Assembly (NCBI GenBank): GCA_025330725.1
Contig: JAIWND010000016.1
Location: 620,001 to 684,000, forward strand
Reading direction: 5' to 3'
Length of the DNA stretch: 64,000 nucleotides
DNA from: Chlamydoabsidia padenii
Taxonomy: Eukaryota > Mucoromycota > Mucoromycetes > Mucorales > Cunninghamellaceae
A model generated the notes under the pieces. That model did not search any database. It saw only the letters and a list, made by a program, of their open reading frames with translations, and was not told where the DNA came from. Position 1 is the stretch's first letter; each line of letters opens with the position of its first letter. This document shows positions 1 through 11,887 of this stretch, in pieces. The position numbers and the translations under genes are program-made.

Positions 1-586
1 CATCCAAAGTCCAATGTCGTTTCAAGTGATTGGTAATAGTGGATCGTCGTGAGAGAGTGGAAGTAAATGATGAGATGGATGATTGAGGAGTAGGTAATAG
101 TGTGTGGCGTCCTTGTTGTTGTTTCCTAACTTGTTGTGGATAGTTCTCCGGTCCAGGATCAGAGTAACCAGAGAATGATAAACAATCCGAAGCGGGAGAG
201 ACAGGGCTTGTTGATCCACTGGAATCGCTTTCCAATTGGTGCTTTTCAGAAGAGAAGACTGACGATGTAGTGGTGGAAGATGTGGTGGTGTAGGATGATG
301 AGGATGATAATGAGGTTGTATGTCTTCGTCGTCGTTGTAATGATGATCGATTGTTGGTGGCGGTTTTATCCATCAATAGGCGTGACCCAGAAAGGAAGTA
401 GTTGGGGTCATACATGGTATCGGTAGGTGTTGGTGGCAAAGGTTTTTCATATAGTATAGTTGGTGAGGATACTATTTGGTCTTTTTCAGAGTCCGTGAAT
501 ACATTGTTAATAGTGTCTGTTGCCCAAAGACGTGCTTCAACTGTTTCAAAGGAGAGAGATAAATAGGGTGGTGGTAATGGTGTCAT
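1..586 (-). CDS. Partial gene, N-terminus of a disordered Ser/Thr-rich protein
   Basis: The ATG is at 584-586 and the frame stays open for 195 codons to the window edge, which is long for AT-rich DNA and argues for real coding sequence. The protein starts [14 protein letters not shown]. It is rich in Ser, Thr and Pro, with a Pro-rich stretch near residues 50-55, a short Arg cluster followed by a long Ser/Thr run (about residues 85-120), and further Arg/Ser segments. No folded domain, signal peptide or membrane segment is visible in this part. It lies 210 bases downstream of the PKA stop codon on the same strand. Function unknown; the informative part probably lies outside the window. Confidence 0.6.
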   Translation of the reverse strand, partial: MTPLPPPYLSLSFETVEARLWATDTINNVFTDSEKDQIVSSPTILYEKPLPPTPTDTMYDPNYFLSGSRLLMDKTATNNRSSLQRRRRHTTSLSSSSSYTTTSSTTTSSVFSSEKHQLESDSSGSTSPVSPASDCLSFSGYSDPGPENYPQQVRKQQQGRHTLLPTPQSSISSFTSTLSRRSTITNHLKRHWTLD

Positions 587-796
587 TGTATAAATTCCAA
601 GAATGAATGAATGAATAAAGGTGTATTATATATTTGGTATAAGCAGTGTTGGTGTCTTTTGTATGTAGTAAATGTATCAGAGTGGTGTAAAAAAGAAGGA
701 AGAAGAAGAAGGGAAAGAAAGGAAGATAAAAAAAAAAAGTGAGAATATATAAAGGGAGAGGGGGGAATCCAAACCGATGTGAAAAGTGAGCGCGAT

Positions 797-2337
797 TTAA
801 AAATCAGCGAACAAATTTTTGTAAGGGTCGTCATTGCAGTCGGATGGTTGTTCTTGTTCGGCCTCCGCAGGATATTTTTCAAAGTTGCTCGTGTCTTGAT
901 CACTTGAATAGGCAGGTATAAGCGGGGCCTATAATTTGGGTAGATCAGTATAAATAAGCATATGATATAATAGACATTACTTCTTACCCTAGTAGTCTTT
1001 TTAAGTAGTCCAAGCCAATCAGTCCCCCTTAGCCATTTGTGCATCTTGACATCATCGGCCCCACCTTTCAAATTGCCGAGTCGCCGAGTTCGATCGATCA
1101 CCAATAGTCGTTTTAATAAATCTTTAGCCGATGATTCCAAGTAACCGGGGTATTGTACCTTGCCACCGAGGATACGTTCATAGATACCAAAGTGATTGTC
1201 ATCATAAAAAGGTGGGTAACCAGCCAGCATTTCAAAGATCAATACACCAAGTGCCCAATAGTCAACTGCTTTTCCGTGTCCTTTGCTTTGTATGATTTCA
1301 GGTGCCAAGTATTCCGGTGTGCCGCATAATGTCCAAGTTCGATCTGTCACCGTTTTGGCGAATCCAAAGTCCGTAATCTTGATATGTCCTTCTCTGTCCA
1401 ATAGTAGATTTTCGGGTTTAAGATCTCTATACATATGAAAAAAAAAAAAAAAAAAAAGTGAGTGAAAGGTGGATCATCTTTTTGAAGGGGGAGAACCTAC
1501 CTATATATGATATCTTTTGAATGCAAGTATTCAATAGCCAGAATAATTTCAGCAGCATAGAATTTAGTAGTATCATTTCCAAAGCGACCAGCCTTTCGCA
1601 AGTGTCGAAAGAGTTCCCCTCCTTGGACATAGCCCATCACCATATAGAGACATTGTTGATCTTGAAAGGTACAATGCCTATGTATAATATAAAAAAAAAA
1701 GATGAGTTTTATCGAGAAAAAGAGAGAGAGAGAGCGATCAAAATACTTACAATTCGACAATGAATGGAAAAGCAACATGGGATAAGACATATCTTTCAGA
1801 ATTGATATGTTCCACTTGCTTGAGTCGTACCACGTCCGCCTTTTTCAGCACCTTGACAGCAAAAACTTTGTTCTGGGTCCTTTCCTTGGCAAGATACACA
1901 CGACCAAAGGTACCTGTACCTGGTTATACAAAATAAAATAAAAAGACAAGGTATGAATAACTGGGTTTGTCGTCCTTTAGTTAGTTACCTAAAGTATCCA
2001 ATAGTTTATAATCCTTGACGTTTCTTGTTACTGAGGTTTGTTGTTCAAACACCGAGGGTTGTTGATGCCAATAGTCGAGTTGTTCTTGATGTGCTATCCA
2101 GTTCTTTGCATCGTGATTACCCCAAGAAGCCACTGTATCGGTCGTATCATCTGATTTCTTTGTTGAAAAAAGAAGACCTGGGATGGTGACAGTGGAGCTA
2201 AAGGTGATGGAGTTGGTGGAAGGTGGTTTTTGTGAGGGTGCCGATGAGTGAGTATCCGTGTAATCAAAGCGATCGTTACTAGAGTTACGTCGTCTTAATA
2301 ACGAGTCGACGAGGGTAGAGAGGAATCGTAAAGGCAT
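797..2337 (-). CDS. cAMP-dependent protein kinase (PKA) catalytic subunit
   Basis: Ser/Thr kinase of the AGC group, the effector of cAMP signalling that is held inactive by a regulatory subunit. Exons: 1989-2337, 1751-1919, 1501-1677, 988-1426, 797-928 (421 aa); every junction keeps frame. Visible are the Gly-rich loop LGTGTFGRV (about 116-124), catalytic YRDLKPEN with Asp233, the DFG motif at 251-253, the activation segment [10 protein letters not shown] with the PKA-type phospho-Thr at 264, and a C-terminal FADF that matches the FxxF hydrophobic motif of PKA. The first ~110 residues are a disordered Ser/Thr-rich extension, common in fungal PKA. I chose the ATG at 2337; an upstream in-frame ATG at 2424 would add a hydrophobic stretch that looks like untranslated leader. 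Fungi often have several paralogues, so no isoform name is given. Confidence 0.93.
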
Positions 2338-3427
2338 TAAGGGGTCTATTGTACAGATGAGATATATAATAGTAAATAGGATTACAAAAAAAAAAGAAGC
2401 AAGTCTAAAGATGTGTCTATACAAGTATTATCTATAAGGGACAAGGGAGAGTGGGGAAAGGGACAATAAAAGTATTAAAAAAAAAAAAAGTCTATTTAAA
2501 ACAAGTGAAAAAGGGGATGAAAAGGGCAGAATCAAAAAAAAAAAAAAAAAATAAAAGGGTCACTTGTATTCAATCCACATGACACTTTCCCTTCGGGCTT
2601 TAAATTAATAATGAAGTGTAAAAGATGATGAAACTGAATGTTGCCAGTCGAAATCAAAGAGTATAAATAGGCTTGTTCTTCTACCCTTCTTTTGTTCATT
2701 TCTTTAGTATCTTTTGGTAGCTTCCAATCAAATACATATATAAAAAAAGAAAATCACTTCATTGTACATGCACCCCATGGCTCGACCCGATTTCCAAATC
2801 CCGCCCGTCGAAAAGACATGTGCCTGTAATGTATGTGGCTCGCATGCTCATAAAACACGGTAATACTTTTAGAATTATTGAGGTTGTTCTTGATGTTCAC
2901 TATGCTATCTATTCTAGTGATTGCCCGAAATTGGGACAATGACATCAATCCGCCCGTCCTTATATCCGTTGAGCTTCTCCATATATCTATTTCCTTTATT
3001 ATAACGTCTGATCTAAATAAATAAAATGTTTCATGACAACAAATAGAGTTTATTTTGTAACAATCAACCACATTCTCCATTGTATCATCATCAGTTACAA
3101 ACACCATCCATAACATTCCATTTATTTTCATCAAAGTAAATCTATCTAATCCACTAATTATATATTGTCAAAATCAAAAGAAAGGAGGATATTAAAGACT
3201 GCATAAATAGTAATATTTGGTTTACCTTTTTTTTTTCCGCCTGAAATGAATGATCTTGGTATGAATGGTGTCATTTGTGGTCGCATGTCAAAGTTGATTA
3301 GATTAAATATGTTAACGGGGCCAATGCCTCAATAGTGATGTATGCTGCTGTTGTTGTTATCGATGATAATGTCTATGGTTGATATGATAGTATGTAATTT
3401 ATTCGTTGGTAAATGGATGATGACAAA
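2338..3427. other. Intergenic region upstream of PKA
   Basis: Contains the PKA promoter (AT-rich, long A runs near 2480 and 2535) and a one-off copy of the recurrent GC-rich motif at 2791-2805. A 126-codon minus-strand frame at 2754-3134 has no recognisable domain or splice partners and I do not call it a gene. Confidence 0.5.
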
Positions 3428-4782
3428 TCAGAGTGATCGTAATGTCAACCGATACAATTGGACACCGGATGTAATAGCTAAAGACGGCACCAAGAAAGCG
3501 TCTTCATCAGAAGGGTGTGTATTCAATAAAGTGATATCAAAATATTGTCGACATAATTCCCAAAATCGAGTTTCTTCCTCCGCATCGAACCCACGTCGTT
3601 TGTAGCCAATATATATTTTCCCAGATGGTGTGTTGCATAAATCCACAAATGATTTGACAAGATCTTGAAAGAATTCTGATTCATAGAGTACGTCCGAGGC
3701 CAAGATAATATCCGCCTTGCCGCACGCTGATGCTTGACTTTTGCTACCCCACAATAATGGCTTGACTAGTATAGGACACTTGGGTATCAGGTATTGGTTG
3801 AGGGAGATATTGCTTTTGATGAGGTCCGTCGCTTCATCAAGTTCGGTGATGGTTACTTTTGAAGGTTGAGCATTTTTGGCTACCGATAATCCAAGTAACC
3901 CAGTCCTATACAAACATGTTCCAAATAAAATAAAATAAAAAGGTCAGTCAGATGTTCCATCATCATCATTATCATCATTAGTAGTAGTTACCCTGCACTA
4001 AGATCCAAGATATGTTTGCCATCAAGATAATCAGGTTTATAGTGAGCCATTTGTTCCAACATTCTTGACATGACAAGCGCAGAGTCCCAAATCTTGCCAG
4101 GTATGCCACTCTCCCACGATTCATGTATCGCCACATTATTATTATTATCTTCGAATGTATTGTTGAATAGCCGATACGAAGAGTGCACCATGAGCGTAGT
4201 TGGTTGCCAAGATTCAATGGGAAAGTGGGTGTTGCCATGGTTCACATCCACCGTTGTATCCCCCGACAACAAAAGAGGACCTACCACCAATGGTAATATC
4301 CAGTCGTCAAGCTTGTCAGAAGGTGCCTCTTGAAGTCGTGGAAAGTGTTCAACTCGACGGCAATAGATACGCAAATACCGAGGTCCTTGTTGGTAAGATG
4401 ATTGTTTGGGTGTAATGGTGTATTCGAATGCGCCTTTTCCGCTCGCCAAGAATCCTGCCACGCCAGTATTGGGTAATGTTGTATGAGCCGCACCAGACCA
4501 GGTGGAAGGGCGGAGGGTAATGTCGCAAGTGGTGTCCAGTGTCAGAGGGGCCAGACTGTCAGCAGAGGAGGGTACCAGGAGGTCACAGCCTAGATACACA
4601 CGTCCTTCAGGTTCAATGTCGGCGCGTTTAAAGAGGCCGATTTCGTTCACCATGAATACTTCGGCACGATACCATTGATTGATAGTGATGTTCTGGACGA
4701 GTGGTGACCGTAGATTCAATCGATACAAGGCAAAATGACTTTCAATCTTGGCACGGAACTCTTCATCTGTTAATCCAGTCAT
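3428..4782 (-). CDS. Seven-beta-strand protein lysine methyltransferase (METTL21/Methyltransf_16 type)
   Basis: SAM-dependent methyltransferase of the family that methylates lysines on translation factors and chaperones. Exons: 3992-4782 and 3428-3905 (422 aa). The catalytic domain is C-terminal: GKIWDSALVMSRMLE (family start signature), motif I LDLSAGTGLLGLS spanning the exon junction near residues 259-270, an acidic VTITELDE at motif II, and post-motif DVLYESEFFQDLV. About 225 N-terminal residues precede it and match no domain I recognise; this is longer than typical METTL21 proteins (about 220-300 aa). The start was chosen at MTGLTDEEF. A leader intron upstream appears likely (see the separate regulatory entry). 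The substrate cannot be told from sequence. Confidence 0.82.
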
Positions 4783-4915
4783 TGGAATTGTATCTATTAA
4801 ATAAAAAAGAAGGGTAAAAAACAAATTGAGTTTTAAATTATGTATTTTGGAGTATATATGTTGTCACTTACCAAAATTGTGTCAAAAAAGATAAAGTTAC
4901 CGTAGATACGCCCAT
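4783..4915 (-). promoter_or_regulatory. Possible leader intron and 14-codon upstream ORF
   Basis: On the minus strand an ATG at 4913-4915 opens a short frame (MGVSTVTLSFLTQF). A good donor (TTTTG/GTAAGT) and acceptor (TTAATAG) just before the main ATG would splice it so that the junction itself forms a TGA stop, about 9 bases upstream of the methyltransferase start. A TATA-like element sits immediately upstream of this ATG, so whether the uORF is in the mRNA is uncertain. Confidence 0.35.
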
Positions 4916-6073
4916 GTTTTATATAGTCAAAGGATGTAGGTAATCTATAGAGGTTTGCCAGGCAAAACAAAAGGTTTCAAAGAAAGTTGGTGCCAAACAT
5001 GGATCAGATTACAAAAAAGAAGAAGAAGAAAAAGAAGAAGGTTAGCCTATTTTTTTTATTAAAAGTAGTAGAGCGTTTTCATACTAATCAACCATTACCT
5101 GTTATTAAATTGTTCAATAAAATTACATTGTTGAGTTATATACTGTCGCTTCCACTTCCAGTTACCAGTTTTTCAGGCTAATCAAGTTCCCACCAAAAAG
5201 CCAGCCAGCCTGTGCACAATAGTAACCCATCACATATTAGATATGGTATAATAACAGCAAGTTGAATTGAATAAAAGATAAAAGTAAGCCATAGACGATT
5301 ATAAACCAGTTCAAGGAGAGAAAGAAAGACGGTGAAGAAAAAAATGGGAGGCGGAAAAGTTGGGAAGAGGTGACCGGAGTTTAAAATGCATTGGTACCTG
5401 GAATCTTCAAGTGGCTCTTTCTTTCAATGAACATGCTTGGTTTGTCAAGAAGAGAGACCTTTAGGATTAAAACAACAAAGAGGAAAATCTTGGCAGACAT
5501 AAGTATGTGTCACTCACTTTTCGGATAGAGAGGCAGACGCACATTGGGAGGTGCTGTCCATGTATGATGAAAAGTTCGCGGATGAAGGACATAATGAAAC
5601 CTCCGCTGTGTTAATGTTGTGATTTATGACTGATTGATCAATCTTATCTCCTCTTAATTTGGTATTCAAAGAGATACCGTCATTTCCTCAGCCTTATTAA
5701 GAGGAGACCATTTTTGAGGCATTATAAAAAAAAAAAGTCGATTTTATCATTGATCATCATTCCAATCAAATGCTTAGCACTGAAAAAAGACAGAGGAAAA
5801 CAGTTACGTAACCATTTCACGTATGTAGTGTGATGATCATGATAAGAATACAACTTGCTTTTGTCGAGGTGACTCAAGAATTCATTCTCAGGTTTTTTCT
5901 GCTTCACTGACCATTGGAAGAGATGATCTCTTTTTTTTTGCGTCGCGGTTTCAATTACACCTTTTTCTTTTTATTATAAAAACCGGAATATGCACCAGCC
6001 CTTCTTTTCCTTTCTCTTTCTTTCTTTCCTTCATACTCCACATTCTCTTTTGCATATTTAATCAACAAGAAAG
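4916..6073. other. Intergenic region between divergent genes
   Basis: About 1.1 kb, divergent promoters. A TATA box (TATAAAA, about 5975-5981) lies some 93 bases before the phosphoglycerate dehydrogenase ATG and is followed by a pyrimidine-rich leader (6000-6050). No gene seen. Confidence 0.5.
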
Positions 6074-7453
6074 ATGGTCAACGCTGAAAACACACCTAAA
6101 CGTACTCGTAGCACCTCTATTACTCAACCCAAACCCAAGGTTCTCCGTCCCTTCAATACTGCTGAAGTTAAAATCTTATTGTTGGAAAACGTGAATGAAA
6201 CGGCTGTCAAGTCCTTTCAAAAACAAGGCTATCAGGTAATAAATACACACAATTAAATGAAAATTGAACTGTTACTGATGATAAACAAACTTATACACCA
6301 GGTGGAAACTTACTCCAAGGCCTTGGTTGGTGACGAACTATTAGAAAAGATTCGCGACGTACATGTCATTGGTATCCGATCCAAGACCAAGTTAACAAAA
6401 CAAGTACTGGATGAAGCCAAAAACCTTCTTGCTATTGGTTGTTTCTGCATTGGCACAAATCAAGTCGATCTTCATTATGCGGCATCCAAAGGTATTGCGG
6501 TATTCAACTCTCCCTTTAGTAACTCAAGATCGGTGGCCGAATTGGTTATTGGCGAAATCATCTCATTGGCCCGACAATTGGGGGATCGCAACACGGAAAT
6601 GCATCAAGGTATCTGGAACAAGGTGTCAAAGAACTGTTTTGAAATCCGTGGTAAAGTACTGGGTATTGTTGGCTATGGACATATTGGATCACAGCTCTCG
6701 GTATTAGCGGAAGCGATGGGTCTATCTGTTTATTTTTACGATGTATTGCAACTTATGCCTTTGGGACAAGCGAAACAAACTGAAACTCTTGAGGAGCTTT
6801 TGACCATGTCGGACTTTGTCTCGCTGCATGTGCCTGAATTGGAAGAAACCAAGAACATGATTGGGGAACGTGAAATCATGGGCTATATGAAGAAGGGATC
6901 GTATCTGTTGAACAATGCTCGTGGTACCGTGGTGCAAATTCCTGCTCTGGTCAAGGGTCTATTGTCGGGCCATCTTGCAGGGGCAGCGGTGGATGTTTAC
7001 CCCAAGGAACCGGCATCCAATGGCCCTCACTTTGACGATTATCCTGATCTCTTGACTTGTCCCAACCTGATCATGACTCCTCACATTGGTGGATCGACGG
7101 AAGAAGCACAACGGATGATTGGTATCGAGGTGTCGACTGCTCTTGTCAAGTTTATTAACGAAGGTACTTCTATTGGGGCAGTAAATTTTCCTCAAATTGA
7201 CCTGCGCGCTATTCGGGAGGACGATAAACATACTGTGCGGGTCTTGTATACTCATAAAAATATTCCGGGAGTGCTCAAGGAAATCAACGAACTTTTTGCT
7301 GATCATAATGTGGAAAAACAGTACTCGGATTCTAAAGATGATATTGCATATGTCATGGCGGATATTGCTAATGTCACCGACGAACATATCTTGAAACTCT
7401 ACAATGCCATCACCGCTACTCGGGCCAATATCCAAACTCGTCTTTTGTATTAG
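6074..7453 (+). CDS. D-3-phosphoglycerate dehydrogenase (serine biosynthesis)
   Basis: Catalyses NAD-dependent oxidation of 3-phosphoglycerate, the first step of serine synthesis, in the cytosol. Exons 6074-6235 and 6302-7453 (437 aa). It shows the D-isomer 2-hydroxyacid dehydrogenase fold: the NAD-binding signature GIVGYGHIGSQ, catalytic Arg in NNARGTVV, Glu in PKEPAS, and His in MTPHIGGST. A C-terminal ACT domain (about 365-437, starting HTVRVLYTH) is the serine feedback site in this family. The ending ATRANIQTRLLY is typical of fungal Ser3/Ser33. The length is slightly shorter than yeast Ser3 (about 469 aa), mainly at the N-terminus. It is TATA-containing with a C/T-rich leader; a polyadenylation-like AATAAA is near 7660. 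Confidence 0.95.
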
Positions 7454-7870
7454 TCTAGTTTACCCCTTTTTTTATCTTTACATACTTTTATATATATCAT
7501 TCTGTTTTTTTTATTTTATTTTATAGCATTCAACATACTCCCTCTCTCATTCCTTTATACTATCCGTCATTGATCTCATACTTTTATTTTATTTTACATA
7601 TATCGTTACCCCCTTTACTTTTTGTCCAAATCAATTCAACTTGGATTTGAATCAAATCAAATAAAATTTTCTTTTTATCTATTTGGAATTATGTGCATGA
7701 ATGTTTTATATAGTGTACAGTGAATTGGTACCTGAATCCATTGACAGGCGGCGGGGGGGCTCTGATCATGTATTTCAAATCCCGCCTCTGAACGAAAAAG
7801 CCCGCTTGATATAAAAAAAAAAAACTTCCCTCTCCTTCTTCTTCTTTTCCAATCTCGACAACTCTTATTT
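7454..7870. other. 3' UTR and promoter region
   Basis: Holds the 3' end of the dehydrogenase gene, then the ASNSD1-like promoter: a GC-rich motif at 7773-7786, a TATA box at about 7810-7816 and a pyrimidine-rich leader. The order motif-TATA-ATG spans about 100 bases. Confidence 0.55.
7773..7786 (-). promoter_or_regulatory. GGCGGGATTTGAAA motif, exact copy (ASNSD1-like promoter)
   Basis: Exact match to the recurrent word GCGGGATTTGAA on the minus strand, 85 bases before the ATG and 24 bases upstream of a TATA box. Binding factor unknown. Confidence 0.5.
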
Positions 7871-9806
7871 ATGTGTGGAATATTATTCTCCTTATCTTCT
7901 GATCATCATGTATGTGATCAGTCTACCTGGGATGCATTGAAAGTATTAAACACAAAACGAGGTACATCAAGATAAAGATGCACACAAAAAAGAAATAGAC
8001 TGACCCTTATATGACAGGACCCGATGCTCAACAAATACGACAAACGCAGTGCCAAGCTTATTCTTTGCGATTCTTCTCTTCGGTGTTGCATTTACGTGGT
8101 CCTGATACAGTGTCTCAGCCTCTTTACAATTCTACAACCGGTGATATTTTTAGTTGGAATGGGGAAGTCTTCAATGGACTCGAGGTAAAGTGTTTTATTA
8201 ACATTCTGCCACAGAACACTCACACTTTCTTTTTAATAGATACCTTTTGGTGTCAATGATACTGAACAAGTCAAAAAGAATCTTGAAGAAATGAATTCGG
8301 CGACTGATCAACAAGAAGCCAAGTCCATTCTACTGGCAACCATGTCGAAAATCGAAGGTCCATTTGCATTTGTATTCTGGCACGTAAGTGATCTAGTAGT
8401 AAAAAAAAAAAAGCAAATCTATAATGACTCGATGATTTTTTTTATATATAGGAACGGTATCAAACCTTGTGGTTTTCTCGTGATTGTTTAGGAAGGCGGT
8501 CTTTATTATGGAATCGATCATCAACGGGATCATTTATGCTTAGCTCTGTGGGATACAAACATCACGCAGTGCCATGGGAAGAAGTACCTGCTAATGGTAT
8601 TTATGCTTTGGAGATCAATAGTTTGGTGGAAAATACTATCTTTGAACCGACACTATTCCCTTGGAAACATACGGGGGATATCCTTGTCAAGGGAACGGCT
8701 TTGGTAAGTATATATATATAATGTATGATGATCTCACTATTCTTTATAATGATGAATGGTAGACATTACCTTTCCCCAGACTGAATACACAACTCGCTAC
8801 TGAACATCAATTGGCACAAACCGTATTGGATGATAATGATATACCTACCATTACAACCGATATGGAAAAGGCAATTCAACAATTCAAGAGTATTCTTGGA
8901 GAAGCAGTCAAACGAAGGGTAGCAGATGTACCTCATCTAGGGTAAGTCTGAACAAGGAGTATTGATATGGAATGAATGAATGACTAACATGTTTAGTTTC
9001 TTTACTTTTAATACATAGATCATCAGCATCGTCTCCTAGGGTGGCCATTCTCTTCTCGGGTGGATTGGATTGTATCTGTCTGGCAGCATTAGCACATCAA
9101 CATTTACCAATCACCGAACCCATTGATTTATTAAATGTTGCATTTGAAAACCCAAGATCAGAACAAGCGAAACAACAAGCACAAAAGAAGGCGGCCAAAA
9201 ACAAGGGGATGCCTCAAGATGGCACCTCACCAACGGCAAGATCCATGTATGATACCCCTGATCGACTTACAGGCAAGGCGGGCGTCAAGGAACTAAGGTA
9301 AATAGTAGGAAGGAAGGGGGGAAGTACCATCTGTTTTTTATGATTGAATTGGACAAATAACAAACAAACAAATATATGTTGTATAGGGCCATGGCACCTG
9401 ATCGTTGTTGGAACTTTGTTGAAATCAATGTGCCTTTTGAAGAAGCGATGGATCAAAAACAAAGGATTGTGGATTTGATGTATCCTTTGGACACTGTGAT
9501 GGACTTGGTAAGTATGCGGACATGTATGGATGAATGGATTCTAATGAATGATCTCTTTATTGTAGAGTATTGCTATGGCATTATGGTTTGCTTCACGAGG
9601 AAAAGGTAATTAGGAAAGATTCATTCTCTCTTTGGTACTCAATCCCAACTTGATATTATTCATGTAGGTCTGATCGATACCACGGAATACACAAGTCATT
9701 CCAGAGTCTTGATTTCTGGATTGGGGGCGGATGAACAACTGGGCGGATACTCTCGACACCGTGAAGCTTATAAACGTGGACAATGGGAAGAATTGATCAA
9801 AGAGGT

Positions 9807-9850
<44 letters not shown>

Positions 9851-10230
9851 TCCACTCTTTGTGTTAAACAACTGACCATCCTGTTTTTTCTTCTTCTATT
9901 AAACAATAGACTCAACTGGATGTGGACAGAATAGCGTCAAGAAATCTTGGGCGAGATGATCGAATCATGTCTGATCATGGCAAAGAAGTCCGATTCCCAT
10001 TCCTGGATACTGACGTGGTGAACGTACTCTGTCGATTACCCATTCATCTCAAGATGGATATGCGATTCGAACGTGGTATTGGTGAAAAAATGATCCTACG
10101 ACATGTTGCTCGACAATTGGGTCTGCCGCTGGCTAGTCGAAACTGGAAAAGGGCGATCCAATTTGGAGCAAAGACCGCCAAGATGACAGGGGAATCAAGG
10201 ACTCAAAAGGGACAACACAAATTAAAATAG
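7871..10230 (+). CDS. Asparagine synthetase domain-containing protein (ASNSD1-like)
   Basis: Two-domain protein: N-terminal class II glutamine amidotransferase (MCGILFSL, Cys2 as nucleophile after Met removal) and a C-terminal asparagine-synthase ATP-pyrophosphatase domain. Exons: 7871-7961, 8018-8184, 8240-8383, 8452-8703, 8763-8941, 9019-9297, 9387-9507, 9566-9605, 9668-9804, 9910-10230; 576 aa, frame kept at all nine junctions. The PP-loop reads FSGGLDC and is followed by [10 protein letters not shown], which is characteristic of ASNSD1 (human) and yeast YML096W rather than true asparagine synthetase. The SGGxDS serine is Cys here. Later segments [13 protein letters not shown] and FPFLDTDVV are as expected. 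The substrate of this subfamily is not established. Intron 9 carries a 38-A tract. The gene converges with mL46; the stops are 86 bases apart. Confidence 0.9.
9811..9848. repeat. A38 homopolymer in an intron
   Basis: Uninterrupted run of A in intron 9 of the ASNSD1-like gene. Confidence 0.9.
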
Positions 10231-10316
10231 ATAGACATGTATATATAGACATTTATATAATAATAATAATAATACTAAAAAAAACAAGCATTACTTTATT
10301 ACAGTATTAATGTATA

Positions 10317-10906
10317 CTATACTATTGTGTGTGTGGAGGGATATGTAAAAAGGGATTGGATAGCATTTTGGTATTCAGGGGTAACATAGTCTTTTAATTC
10401 GGATTCCATCAGCCATGCATAATCGATAATTTCTTCACCATCAGGTTGACATTGACCAGATAACCAGTCTGATCGAATGAATTGTACCTATATTATAAAG
10501 AGAGCGAGTATCATGAATCAATTGCCATCATCCATTTGAATACACTTACCTTTGCGCCAATATGTTTCCGTTTCTGTTTGGCAATAAAGGCTTGAGGGAA
10601 TTCGTATTGATAGTAACACGAAGGACTGGTTTCCACAGGTTTCACTTTAATATCAGAGCCACATTCTTCCTCCAGTTCACGAAGTGCACCTTGCAAGACT
10701 GATTCTCCAGGGTCAATACCACCTTGAGGGAATTGCCAGGCATTGTGTTTTCTTGGTTTCTTGACAATTAAATAGACACTTGCGTTTGGATGGCGAATGA
10801 GCGAATGAATATCATGATCGATAGTTGTTTGGATGCTGCCGAGTATAGGTGGGCGACGAACGAGGATACTGGCTACCGATCGAAATAAAGATTGTTGTGC
10901 TGTCAT
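10317..10906 (-). CDS. Mitochondrial large-subunit ribosomal protein mL46, Nudix-fold
   Basis: Exons 10550-10906 and 10317-10487 (175 aa). The start MTAQQSLFRSVASILVRRPP is basic with no acidic residue and looks like a mitochondrial presequence. A Nudix domain follows. The C-terminal half (FPQAF, then IGAKV, then AWLMESELKDYVTPEY) matches the mL46 pattern, which is why I prefer mL46 to a generic Nudix hydrolase. Two oddities: the Nudix box is essentially complete (G62-x5-E68-x7-R76-E77-L78-x-E80-E81-x-G83), while mL46 in animals has lost it; and the roughly 100-residue helical segment that normally separates the presequence from the Nudix domain is absent, so the protein is short. A true Nudix hydrolase is the alternative. 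Confidence 0.72.
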
Positions 10907-11887
10907 TGAATGAGGAGAAATAAATAAAAAATCTTTTGAATGGAGAGCAAGTGAGTCTTTTTTAAAACGCCGATTTGATGCGTTGCAGTCAACGGGAAAC
11001 AAACCCGCTTTAAACAACCGACCTGTAAGTTTGAAAAAGAAAGATCATTCTACATCACTGGCTGTTGAGCGAAAGATATCGGAAGCATCATAAGTAGGAT
11101 CGCCAAGACGCTTGACCACATTCGACGATCAACACTTAGACTACGGAGTTTGAATGATTCTAATTATAACCGGCCTGGGGATACTCTATTCGGTGGATAT
11201 TTTTTGTTGGGATCTCAAATTAGGTAAAGTAATAGATCATATAAAAGAAACTACTAAACCATCTCTTGTTCATAGAATGAAACTCGTCAAATAAGTGGTA
11301 GGAAACATGTGGGATGGTAATGCGGATGACACACACAGAAAAGTAGAACGGGGTTATTAACGCCCGATCCATTTTTTGACATGTCTAGAACTTCATTTGT
11401 ACTGTATTCCAGGAACAAAGATGGTGGTGTTAATCTAAACTTTTTGAATGGGCATGGAATGGATAAAAGAAAATGGTGATTGGAAGAAGGACTGATAGTC
11501 ATCTTTTGATTGTTGGTTAGAACAAGCAAGTTGAACCATGATCAACGTAGAGTAGACATAAAAGGATTTGATTATTAAGACAGGGGCAGCTTGGTACTTT
11601 GATTGAACAATGAATCAAGGAATTCATTCAACAACAAGAGCAACAACAAAAAGACCGACCTTCTTGGCGATTGGGTAATAAATAGACTAAAATAGGAACT
11701 AATTAGGTTGATAGGGCTCTGTCGATTAATGGTAACCGGTCTTTTACTTTTTTTTACATGCTACTACTTTTTTAAAACCCCGCATCAATCGTTTTTATTT
11801 TTATTTTTATAGAGTGTTCTTTTATTCGTTTGGTTTTATCTCCTTTTTTCTTCCCTCCTTTTTTTTTATTTTTTATTATTGTTTACA
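10907..11887. other. Intergenic region, divergent promoters
   Basis: About 1 kb. It has degenerate GC-box/TTTGA sequences near 10965 and a T-rich leader before 11888. No gene or repeat recognised. Confidence 0.5.

Noticed and set aside
2754..3134. 126-codon minus-strand frame
   Set aside because: No domain, no splice partners, and composition like surrounding AT-rich DNA; it contains the motif copy at its end.
10907..11017. Upstream in-frame extension of mL46
   Set aside because: It would add 37 residues before a good mitochondrial presequence and reads through promoter-like sequence.
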